Shown here one piece after another: positions 1-7,032 of a stretch of 14,266 nt of DNA; positions within the stretch are counted from its first letter, which is position 1; every line of letters starts with the position of its first letter. The stretch is from an archaeon MnTg01 (lineage in GTDB: Archaea > Thermoproteota > Nitrososphaeria > Nitrososphaerales > Nitrosopumilaceae): the NCBI GenBank assembly GCA_008974855.1, contig BFAR01000140.1:1-14266 (forward strand), read 5' to 3'. The notes under the pieces are model-generated. The model was given only the letters and a program-made list of their open reading frames with translations, had not been told where the DNA came from and made no database searches. The translations under genes and the position numbers were made by a program.

Positions 1-2335
1 TAATTTTTATTTTTTGTTTATCTAATCCATCCAAGTCTTTCTTTAAATCATTTAGATCTTTTTTGATTTCTTTGAGATCGTTTCGTTTTTCTTTTAGAAT
101 GTTTTTATCTCTAGTTTCTTCCCTATGTTTTTTAATTTTTATTAATTTCTCTCGTTCTTCTTCATCAATATCACAATAGCCTAACTTGTCACCATGAGCT
201 TTATGAGCAATTAATGCACTAGGTCCAATCATTAGATTATGATAGTTTGTTGGATTTCCAGGTGGGAAATGACATATCAAAGTGGTAGATTCCTCGATAA
301 TTACGCCTATAGTAATTGTAATTGAAATTGTGCTGGTGTTAAAGTCAGAATCTGAAACTGTTGCAGTAATTGTATGTGTGCCAACTGAGAGAGTAGACAC
401 AGACCATGAACTACCAACTCCAATTGAGCCATCAATATCTGAAGTCCAGGATATCAAGTTTGAAAGGCCGCCATCTTCAGGATCTGTTGCAGAGGCTGAA
501 AATGTAAGGGAAGAACCATCTATAGAAACAAAACTATCTGCTGGGTTTGTAATTGATAATGTTGGGGTTCCACCTAAATTAACGGTTATTGTATTTGATT
601 GAAAAACAGTGTTCCCATCAGAATCTGTAACTGTTGCAGTAATAGTATGAGTTCCAATTGTTAGAGTAGACATGAAAAATGAACTACCAGCTCCAATTGA
701 ACCATCAATATCTGAAGTCCATGAAATTGTGTTTGAAAGTCCACCATCTTCTGGATCAGTAGCAGAGCCTGAAAATGTAATCGATGTTCCTACAACATAG
801 CTGTCATTGTCAGCTGGAGTGGTAATTGATACGGTTGGTGGATTATTCACAGCTGCAGTTACCATTATTGGATGTGAATGAGAATCTGTATTGCCAAAAG
901 AGTCTGTAACTGAGGCTGTAATTACATGAGAACCAACTGAAAGAGATGAATTTACTATTGAACTACCAATGCCAATGAGACCATCATCATCTGAAGTCCA
1001 TATGATTAGATTTGAAAGTCCACCATCTTCTGGATCAGTAGCAGAGCCTGAAAATGTAATGGGAGTTCCTGCAACATAGCTGTCATTGTCATCTGGAAAG
1101 GTAATGTTTACTGTTGGAGGAGAATCTACAGTAATTGTAACTGAGATAGAATCAGAAGCAGAGTTGCCAAATGAGTCTGTTACATCTGCTGTTATAGTAT
1201 GAGTACCAATTGAGAGAGCAACATTTGTAAAAGGAGGACCGCCTATGCCCAATACTCCATCAATGTCTGAACTCCAAGATATGGTATGATGCAGAGGTCC
1301 ATCTTCAGAGTCAACTGAAGTACCTGTAAAATTAACTAATGTGCCAAAAACATAACTAGAACCATCTGCTGGATTTGGGATGTTTATTGAGGGGGGACTA
1401 TCTACTACCCCTAATGGTCCTTCATATCGTAAAATTTCATCTGTATTTTCACTAGTAACGTAAAGATTATCATCAGGACCAAAAACTAAACCTTGAGGAT
1501 ACTTTAGAACACCATCACCACCAGAAACATATCGATCAATTTTTGCTCCAGTTGAACCATCATATCGCTCTACATGATTATGTTGATTATCAGTTGCGTA
1601 TAGATTTCCATCCGGACCAAATGTCAGATCTTTTACACTGTGCATCATACCAGAAGGAGTAGCAAAAATATCCATGAAAGCACCAGTGGCGCCGTTGTAT
1701 CGCAAAATTTCATCAGTGTTTTCACTTGCAACGTAAAGATTTCCATCTGGACCAAACTCTAAACCTTGAGCTCTATCCAATCCTCCACTACCTGCAGAAA
1801 CAAAAACATCTATGAAGGAACCACTAGTTCCATTGAAACGTACTACTGTATCGGCGATATAATTTGAAACGTATAGATTTCCATCCGGACCAAAAATAGA
1901 TTCTTGTGGATTGCTTAATCCACCACTAACAAAAACATCAATGAATGCACCAGTGGAACCATCGTATCGTAAAACTTCATTTGTATATTCACTTGTAACG
2001 TAGAGATTATCGTCAGGACCAAACTCTAATCCTTGAGGGCCGTCTAGGCCGCCATCACCACTTGCAACAAAGATACCTAGGTATGCTCCAGTTATTCCAT
2101 CGTATCGTTTTACTTTATCATGTGCAAAACTGATTACATACAGATTTCCATCAGGACCAAATGCTAGGTTTTTTGGCACATCAAGACCACCGCTGCCTGA
2201 AGAAACAAAATCATCGATGAAGACACCTGATCCAGCTGCTAAAACAGGGGTACTGAAAGCAGTAAAAGATGAACCTAGTAGAGTTACTCCTAAGAATATT
2301 ATCATTACTTTGGTTACACTACCGTTCTTTACCAT
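1..2335 (-). CDS. Secreted NHL beta-propeller / Ig-like repeat surface protein (3' end outside window)
   Basis: The frame is open from ATG at 2335 to the left edge, giving 778 codons without a stop, so the C-terminus is missing. Seen in the translation: a signal peptide at about residues 1-33 with an A-x-A-like end (PVLA/AGSG); six NHL-type blades at about 34-308, each with a G-P-D-G/D-N-L-Y-V core; four Ig/PKD-like repeats of about 90 residues (about 310-677), each with S-A/V-T-D-P/S-E-D-G and G-T/S-H-x-I-T-A. A Cys/His motif follows (688-725: C-H-F-P-P-G-N-P, H, AHKAHGD, C), then a Lys/Glu-rich coiled coil running off the edge. The protein is likely exported and surface-attached; its ligand is unknown. 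The signal, propeller and coil match the next upstream gene, so these are tandem paralogs, and the missing end probably resembles that gene's C-terminal domain. A perfect palindrome lies 44 nt upstream of the ATG. Confidence 0.88.
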   Translation of the reverse strand, partial: MVKNGSVTKVMIIFLGVTLLGSSFTAFSTPVLAAGSGVFIDDFVSSGSGGLDVPKNLAFGPDGNLYVISFAHDKVKRYDGITGAYLGIFVASGDGGLDGPQGLEFGPDDNLYVTSEYTNEVLRYDGSTGAFIDVFVSGGLSNPQESIFGPDGNLYVSNYIADTVVRFNGTSGSFIDVFVSAGSGGLDRAQGLEFGPDGNLYVASENTDEILRYNGATGAFMDIFATPSGMMHSVKDLTFGPDGNLYATDNQHNHVERYDGSTGAKIDRYVSGGDGVLKYPQGLVFGPDDNLYVTSENTDEILRYEGPLGVVDSPPSINIPNPADGSSYVFGTLVNFTGTSVDSEDGPLHHTISWSSDIDGVLGIGGPPFTNVALSIGTHTITADVTDSFGNSASDSISVTITVDSPPTVNITFPDDNDSYVAGTPITFSGSATDPEDGGLSNLIIWTSDDDGLIGIGSSIVNSSLSVGSHVITASVTDSFGNTDSHSHPIMVTAAVNNPPTVSITTPADNDSYVVGTSITFSGSATDPEDGGLSNTISWTSDIDGSIGAGSSFFMSTLTIGTHTITATVTDSDGNTVFQSNTITVNLGGTPTLSITNPADSFVSIDGSSLTFSASATDPEDGGLSNLISWTSDIDGSIGVGSSWSVSTLSVGTHTITATVSDSDFNTSTISITITIGVIIEESTTLICHFPPGNPTNYHNLMIGPSALIAHKAHGDKLGYCDIDEEEREKLIKIKKHREETRDKNILKEKRNDLKEIKKDLNDLKKDLDGLDKQKIKI
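590..1395 (-). repeat. Tandem Ig-like domain repeats, about 270 nt period
   Basis: Three consecutive units of about 270 nt (roughly 1395-1130, 1130-860 and 860-590) encode Ig/PKD-like domains. A fourth, more diverged unit lies at about 590-305. A stretch of about 50 nt is identical near 735-783 and 1011-1059, and flanking codons differ by only a few bases. This points to recent duplication or gene conversion inside the gene. Confidence 0.7.
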
Positions 2336-2359
2336 GTTTGAAACTAAAATGAATACGTC

Positions 2360-2377
2360 AGTATGCTACATCATACT
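2360..2377. repeat. Short inverted repeat in leader of the first propeller gene
   Basis: AGTATG (2360-2365) is mirrored by CATACT (2372-2377) across a 6-nt loop. It sits between the 20-bp palindrome and the ATG at 2335. It could be a small hairpin in a 5' leader or a second protein site. No good TATA box sits 26 nt before this ATG, so the transcript probably has a leader. Confidence 0.35.
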
Positions 2378-2379
2378 GT

Positions 2380-2399
2380 GTTTGTAATCCATTACAAAC
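2380..2399. promoter_or_regulatory. Perfect 20-bp palindrome, candidate operator (site 1)
   Basis: Two 9-nt arms, GTTTGTAAT and ATTACAAAC, are separated by CC. The same arms occur upstream of the paralogous gene at 4066-4085. Outside the arms the two upstream regions differ, so the palindrome looks selectively kept. It lies 44 nt upstream of the ATG at 2335. The dyad suggests a dimeric DNA-binding protein; which one is unknown. Confidence 0.65.
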
Positions 2400-2455
2400 C
2401 CGAGATAATATCAAAAACACGCTCAAATTAGGAAAATTTGTGCCTAAATCGTTAG

Positions 2456-4012
2456 CTAGGGAAAAATATCATACTGAATGGCCGAAAATGGGACTTTAAT
2501 TTTTTCAATTCCATCAATTGAACGCAGTTTGAAAAGATCACTCAGATTAATTGTTAGTTGAACATGTTTACCTTTTTTTACATGAATTTTGCCAAATGAG
2601 TCTAATGTATCGAAAACTTTTGAATTTGCATCCGATAGTTTAATTACAATTTTTATTTTGCCGTTTTTTAACTGTAGCCCTAATTTTTTAGCATCAATTT
2701 CTGGATTATCACTTTTTAAAAGAGAATTAATTTTTGGATCAACTTTATTCTTTGATATTTTTTCATGAGCAGTCATATCATTTTTAATTTTTAATTTAGT
2801 TTTCTTCATTTCTTGTTTAAGAATTCTTTTGAATTCCTTGTCATATTCAGGGTTTTCATTTAATTTTTTGATAATTTCTTTGATTTCACTGACAAGAGTT
2901 TTGATTTTTTGCTTCTCTTCACCATTTAATTTCTTCTTAAAACTATTTAGATCTTTTTTAATTTCATAAAGAGTTTGCCTTTTTTCATTTAATTCATTTT
3001 TATTTCTTATTTCTTCCCGTTGTTTTTTTATTTTCTCAATTAGTTCTTCATCATCATTATTACTATTATTATTTGGAATAATAGAAATTGATCCTTGATA
3101 CCTTAAGATCTCATTAGTTCCTCTACTAATAACGTAGAAATTTCCATCAGGGCCAATTAGTAAAGATTGAGTTACATCCAACCCACCACTACCTGAAGAA
3201 ATAAAATCATCAATGAAGGTACCGGTTGTACCGTTGTATCGTAGTACATCGTCGCTGGTTTCACTCCCTACATAAAGATTGAAATCAGAATCAAAAAGTA
3301 AGCCTCTAGGTGCTGCTAGGCCACCACTACCTGAAGAAACAAAATCATCAATGAATGCACCTGTAGTACCGTTGTATCGTAGTATCTCATTGGTATTTTT
3401 ACTGCCAACGTATAGATTTCCATCAGAACCAAATACCAAGCCTTGTGGTCTATTCAATCCACCACTACCTGAAGAAACAAAATCATCAATGAATGCACCT
3501 GTAGTACCGTTGTATCGTAGTACCTCGCTAGTAGGTACGCTTCCAACGTATAGATTTCCATCAGAACCAAATACCAAGCCTTGTGGTCTATTCAATCCAC
3601 CACTACCTGAAGAAACAAAATCATCAATGAAGGCACCGGATGTACCGTTGTATCGTAGTACCTCATCGCTATCTCTACTGCTTACATACAGATGTCCATC
3701 AAGACCAAATAGTAATCCACGTGGTTTATTCAATCCACCACTACCTGAAGAAACAAAATCATCAATGAAGGAACCTGTTGTACCGTTGTATCGTAATACC
3801 TCATCTGTGTTTCTGCTTGTTACGTAGAGATTTCCATCAGAACCAAATTCCATTCCCATAGGAAAATTCAATCCTCCACTACCTGAAGAAACAAAATCAT
3901 CGATGAAGGCACCTGATCCTGTAGCTAATCCAACATGGTTTAACCCAACCATAGACGAGCTAACCAAAACAATCGTTAGAAACATTACTTGTATTCTAAC
4001 TACCGACCCCAC
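2456..4012 (-). CDS. Secreted six-bladed NHL beta-propeller protein with coiled-coil tail
   Basis: The longest frame begins at a TTG (4033, 525 aa). I prefer GTG at 4012 (518 aa) because a TATATAAT box is centred 26 nt upstream, as expected for a leaderless archaeal mRNA, and because it gives an N-terminus aligning with the downstream paralog (GSV...VMFL). Seen: a hydrophobic signal sequence; six 46-residue blades with core F-G-S-D-G-N-L-Y-V and L-R-Y-N-G-T-T-G; an Asn/Asp-rich hinge; a Lys/Glu coiled coil of about 110 residues; and a final domain of about 85 residues. That domain has beta-strand-like segments (KIKIVIKLSD, KHVQLTIN) and ends L-x-x-L-R-S-I-D-G-I-E-K-I-K-V-P. This resembles a small domain seen at the ends of archaeal and bacterial exported proteins, with the pattern LxxLxxIPGVxxVRxP. 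It is probably a surface protein; its ligand is unknown. Confidence 0.88.
   Translation of the reverse strand: MGSVVRIQVMFLTIVLVSSSMVGLNHVGLATGSGAFIDDFVSSGSGGLNFPMGMEFGSDGNLYVTSRNTDEVLRYNGTTGSFIDDFVSSGSGGLNKPRGLLFGLDGHLYVSSRDSDEVLRYNGTSGAFIDDFVSSGSGGLNRPQGLVFGSDGNLYVGSVPTSEVLRYNGTTGAFIDDFVSSGSGGLNRPQGLVFGSDGNLYVGSKNTNEILRYNGTTGAFIDDFVSSGSGGLAAPRGLLFDSDFNLYVGSETSDDVLRYNGTTGTFIDDFISSGSGGLDVTQSLLIGPDGNFYVISRGTNEILRYQGSISIIPNNNSNNDDEELIEKIKKQREEIRNKNELNEKRQTLYEIKKDLNSFKKKLNGEEKQKIKTLVSEIKEIIKKLNENPEYDKEFKRILKQEMKKTKLKIKNDMTAHEKISKNKVDPKINSLLKSDNPEIDAKKLGLQLKNGKIKIVIKLSDANSKVFDTLDSFGKIHVKKGKHVQLTINLSDLFKLRSIDGIEKIKVPFSAIQYDIFP
3190..3910 (-). repeat. 138-nt tandem repeats encoding propeller blades
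   Basis: The blades repeat with a 138-nt (46-codon) period. A run of about 85 nt starting near 3407 recurs identically near 3545, spanning the FGSDGNLYV core and the linker to the next blade. The gcctt-g-tggtctattcaatcc segments are also the same. Near-identity at synonymous positions means recent duplication or gene conversion between blades 3 and 4. Confidence 0.75.
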
Positions 4013-4033
4013 TCTTCCCAATGCACTAACCAA

Positions 4034-4042
4034 ATTATATAG
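4034..4042 (-). promoter_or_regulatory. TATA box of the second propeller gene
   Basis: On the minus strand the sequence reads CTATATAAT, centred about 4037.5. This is 26 nt upstream of the GTG at 4012, the usual TATA-to-start distance in archaea, and implies a leaderless transcript starting at or next to that GTG. Confidence 0.6.
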
Positions 4043-4065
4043 AAAAACATGACTATTCAGGCAGT

Positions 4066-4085
4066 GTTTGTAATTGATTACAAAC
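4066..4085. promoter_or_regulatory. Perfect 20-bp palindrome, candidate operator (site 2)
   Basis: GTTTGTAAT and ATTACAAAC arms flank a TG spacer. The site lies about 24 nt upstream of the TATA box of the second propeller gene, i.e. about -54 to -73 from the inferred start, a position more typical of an activator than a blocker. It is also 110 nt upstream of the divergent histidine kinase, so it could act on both. Confidence 0.65.
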
Positions 4086-4181
4086 TTTTTCTTAAATCAC
4101 AAAAACACGCACAAAAATTGGAGAGTTGAGTTGGTGAAGAAGATACCTAATGTATCGGAATTAGAAACCTACGCCTATAAC

Positions 4182-4187
4182 GAGGTG
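4182..4187 (+). promoter_or_regulatory. Shine-Dalgarno site deciding the kinase start
   Basis: GAGGTG matches the archaeal Shine-Dalgarno core and is followed, after 8 nt, by CTG at 4196. No ATG, GTG or TTG exists in frame between the upstream stop (4178-4180) and a TTG at 4232 that lies inside the first membrane helix. The site therefore supports CTG at 4196 as initiator. An ATT at 4190 is only 2 nt away and less likely. Confidence 0.5.
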
Positions 4188-4195
4188 CGATTGGC

Positions 4196-5725
4196 CTGAG
4201 GCTTAAAACCAAGTTTTCCTTAGAGATAATTTTGTTAGTAGGATTAATTGGTATGGTTTCATCCATAGCAGTTTCAAATACAATTACTGTCCAGGATAGC
4301 TTCCTTGATTTAAGTTCAGAAACATTACCCACATGGGATGCCCTAAAAGATATGAGGTTAGCAGTCTCACTAGTATCATCTGCTACTGTAGATACTTTAC
4401 TTGTACAAGATGATCTACTTGATGAAGAAATCTCTGAAGAATTATTTGTTTTAGAAGAACAATTAGAATATGAAATGTTTGAGATGGAAACTGCAAAATC
4501 ATTATTCACAGAAGCTTTTACACGATATACGATTCTAATGAAAGAAAATTTTCCTGAAAACAAAGTTTTTCGTGAAGATATTTCCAAAAATTGGAATGAT
4601 ATGATAATCACATCAAACAAAATGATATCCTTGGCAGCACGTGGAGGTGATACGAATGATATATTAGAATTAAAAAACCAATTTATAAAAACTGAAGTAG
4701 AACTAAACAAAGCAATTTTTTCAGCAATGTCATTTATTGAACCCCTTATAGAAAACAGACAGCAAACAATTGAGACACTTGTAAGTGATACTACTCTTCA
4801 AATCATTATCGCACTAAATATTTTCATTGCATCAACACTAGCCATCAAATATATTATTACAAAATCAATTTCTCGTCCACTACTCAAACTTAGAAAAACT
4901 ACACATAAAATTGCTCAAGGGGAATTTATCAAAGCAGAGATTAAAGGAAATGATGAAATCGCTGATCTTGGAAAAGATATTGATATAATGTCTGGAGAGT
5001 TAGAAAAATTGAATAGAGAAGTCATTATGTCTGAAAGATTATCATCAATTGGAAACTTATCTAGCCGAATGGCCCATGATCTTAGGAATCCACTTTCTGT
5101 AATTAAAAATTCAATGGAAATATTGAAACTAAGATTAAATGACAACATGGATGAAAGGGTAAATCATCAATTAGCGATGGTAGGAAGAGCAGTATCAAGA
5201 ATGTCTCATCAAATTGAGGATGTTCTTGACTTTGTAAACATTGCAGATCTCAAAGTACAATCAAGCTCAATTATTACTATATTAGAATCTGCAGTTTTAA
5301 GTACAGACATTCCAAAATCTGTAAAAATTAATTTACCTAAAAATTCTGCAACTGCACTATGTGACCCTTATAGATTGGAAGTTGTTTTTTCTAACCTATT
5401 AAAAAATGCAAGTCAGGCAATTCAAGACGGTGGAGAAATTACTATTAGAATAATTGATAAAAACGATGATGTTTTCATAGAAATAGAAGATTCAGGTCCG
5501 GGAATTTTAGATACTAACCTTGAAAAGATATTTGAGCCACTATTTACTACAAAACAAACTGGAACTGGCTTGGGACTAGCCAGCTGTAAAAGTATCATAG
5601 AAAAACATGGGGGAACACTGTCTGTCAGAAATAAGCCTACTGTATTCATGGTTCAAATACCAAAAGTGCCCAAAACGTTTACTCAGAGAAAAAATCTGGT
5701 AGAAAAATCCCTTCTTAACGAATAA
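4196..5725 (+). CDS. Membrane-bound sensor histidine kinase (HAMP-HisKA-HATPase)
   Basis: This is a transmembrane sensor kinase that autophosphorylates on His and passes phosphate to a receiver. Numbered from CTG 4196 (509 aa): basic RLKTK then membrane helix 1 (about 7-28); a mostly helical, acidic external sensor region (about 30-198), of the length of four-helix-bundle sensors; membrane helix 2 (about 201-221); HAMP linker with the S-x-S-R-P-L start (about 222-275); HisKA with MAHDLRNPL, phospho-acceptor His294; and HATPase with N box NLLKNASQAI (Asn404), G1 DSGPG (Asp432), F box FEPLFTTK and G2 GTGLGLA (456-462). All catalytic motifs are intact. No receiver domain is attached. The next gene, 71 nt downstream on the same strand, is a receiver fusion and the likely partner. 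A start at TTG 4232 would remove the charged N-terminus and cut into helix 1. Confidence 0.92.
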   Translation: MRLKTKFSLEIILLVGLIGMVSSIAVSNTITVQDSFLDLSSETLPTWDALKDMRLAVSLVSSATVDTLLVQDDLLDEEISEELFVLEEQLEYEMFEMETAKSLFTEAFTRYTILMKENFPENKVFREDISKNWNDMIITSNKMISLAARGGDTNDILELKNQFIKTEVELNKAIFSAMSFIEPLIENRQQTIETLVSDTTLQIIIALNIFIASTLAIKYIITKSISRPLLKLRKTTHKIAQGEFIKAEIKGNDEIADLGKDIDIMSGELEKLNREVIMSERLSSIGNLSSRMAHDLRNPLSVIKNSMEILKLRLNDNMDERVNHQLAMVGRAVSRMSHQIEDVLDFVNIADLKVQSSSIITILESAVLSTDIPKSVKINLPKNSATALCDPYRLEVVFSNLLKNASQAIQDGGEITIRIIDKNDDVFIEIEDSGPGILDTNLEKIFEPLFTTKQTGTGLGLASCKSIIEKHGGTLSVRNKPTVFMVQIPKVPKTFTQRKNLVEKSLLNE

Positions 5726-5796
5726 AATTCTTCAAAAAGTTCGTTCGTTCTACCCACACATGGGCAGATATGTCATAAATTGCTCATAATTTTGAT

Positions 5797-7011
5797 ATGG
5801 AGAGTCAAGAGCTGATCTTACCTGAGGAAGAGGTAGTAATGCCACTTCTTGAAGATTATGGAATTACTGAGGAAGAGGCAAGATTCTATGTTGGATTATT
5901 GAGAATAGGAACTGGCAAGGTTAGTGAAATTAGCCACTATACAAATACAGACCGAGTAAAAGGATACAAAATTTTAGAAAATCTAAGAAATCAAGGTTTT
6001 GTAACATCAACACTTTCATCACCAATTTTGTTTTCAGCAAATGATCCAACGACAGTATTTGGTGAATTACTAAAAAAGAAAAAATCTGGAATTCAAAGAT
6101 TAGAGAAAAATCTAGCTAGATTAATTGAGAATTTAGAAAAATTAAAAGGCCATACTGTAGAAACTAATCTTCCAAAACTATCAGTAATTTCTGGCAGAGA
6201 TAATATTTACAATGAAATAAAAAAAATTATTGAAGATACAAAAGACGAGTTGTATTTAGTGACATCCACATCTGATTTGATTAGAATGTATTACACAGAC
6301 ATTCCTGAAACAATTAAAAAAGCTCTAAAAAGAAAAGTCGACATTAAACTTATGACCGAATTTGAAGTTTCTGAAAAAACTGATTGTGTAAAAAATCTTG
6401 GATTAGATCATTTCAAAGTTGCAAAACTACCTTCACAGGGAAGAATTGTTTGTAATTCGTCACAAATTATAATGTCTGGATATACTTCAAAGACATCTAG
6501 GATTCATGCATCTGATGATTCTGCACTTATTACGAATTCAGATGAGATTACAGGAAACATGCAAAGTCTATGTAGATTTATGTGGAAAATGGGAGCAGAG
6601 ATAAAAATTGATAAAAAGGGTTCATCTGCTAATGATTCAAAGAAGAGCAAGACCAGAATTCTAAAAAATGCAACAGCACTAGTAGTTGATGATGATCCAG
6701 ATGCAGTAGAAATGTTTTCTGATTACTTGGAAAACAAAGGAGTCAATGTCATTGGTAAAGCAAAAGATGGGAAAGAAGGTTTTGAGCTATACAAGAAATT
6801 AAAGCCAGATGTAGTATTTTTAGATGTAATTATGCCAAACTTTGACGGATTTTACACATTACAGAAGATAAGGGAGATTGATTCAAACGCGAAAATTATT
6901 ATGGTAACAGCTGATTTTTCACCATCTACTAAGAAGAAGCTAAAAGATCTTAAGGCATCAGATATTATTTACAAACCATATGATGGAACAGCAATAGACC
7001 GAGTAATTTAG
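5797..7011 (+). CDS. TrmB-family HTH regulator fused to C-terminal receiver domain
   Basis: A 404-aa DNA-binding response regulator with unusual order. Residues about 16-80 are a TrmB-type winged helix (YGITEEEARFYVGLL, then KVSEISHYTNTDRVKGYKIL). A coiled segment spans about 84-115. Residues about 120-265 resemble the PLD-like middle domain of TrmB regulators (ELYLVTSTSDLIR, QIIMSGY, CRFMWK). A Lys/Ser linker leads to a receiver at about 291-404 with acidic DDD (298-300), phospho-acceptor Asp343 in FLDVIMPNFDG, Thr371 and Lys393, all intact. TrmB proteins normally bind sugars; here phosphorylation by the upstream kinase probably controls DNA binding (inference). The receiver ends soon after the KPYDG loop, so helix 5 is short. 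A second possible start is Met15 (5839), which has AGGT 4 nt upstream. It converges on the next gene with a 21-nt gap. Confidence 0.9.
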   Translation: MESQELILPEEEVVMPLLEDYGITEEEARFYVGLLRIGTGKVSEISHYTNTDRVKGYKILENLRNQGFVTSTLSSPILFSANDPTTVFGELLKKKKSGIQRLEKNLARLIENLEKLKGHTVETNLPKLSVISGRDNIYNEIKKIIEDTKDELYLVTSTSDLIRMYYTDIPETIKKALKRKVDIKLMTEFEVSEKTDCVKNLGLDHFKVAKLPSQGRIVCNSSQIIMSGYTSKTSRIHASDDSALITNSDEITGNMQSLCRFMWKMGAEIKIDKKGSSANDSKKSKTRILKNATALVVDDDPDAVEMFSDYLENKGVNVIGKAKDGKEGFELYKKLKPDVVFLDVIMPNFDGFYTLQKIREIDSNAKIIMVTADFSPSTKKKLKDLKASDIIYKPYDGTAIDRVI

Positions 7012-7032
7012 AGATTTTCAAAAAAGTTCTAG

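Noticed and set aside
3279..3827. Open 182-codon frame on the plus strand over the propeller repeats
   Set aside because: It is the mirror of repeated blade codons on the minus strand; its repetitive PPLPEETKSSM pattern follows from the 138-nt repeat, and it lacks fold-like features.
3190..3910. CRISPR-like look of regularly spaced repeats
   Set aside because: The period is 138 nt, the repeats are coding and in frame (46 codons), and spacers are not unique; these are propeller blades.
4134..4199. Short plus-strand peptide (GTG 4134, about 21 aa) before the kinase
   Set aside because: It is short and ends as the kinase frame begins; a leader peptide or frameshift is possible but the Shine-Dalgarno plus CTG explains the kinase start better.
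4147..4710. 187-codon frame on the minus strand opposite the kinase
   Set aside because: Ser/Asn-rich low-complexity translation without motifs, fully overlapping an intact kinase with all catalytic residues.
5741..5764. GTTC triple repeat and CCCA-CACA-TGGG hairpin between kinase and regulator
   Set aside because: The stem is 4 bp and no T-run follows; too weak to call a terminator or operator.
6448..6467. GTTTGTAAT-TC-GTCACAAAT inside the TrmB-receiver gene as a further operator
   Set aside because: Only one arm is perfect (other arm 6/9), it lies in coding DNA encoding IVCNSSQII, and AT-rich chance matches are expected.
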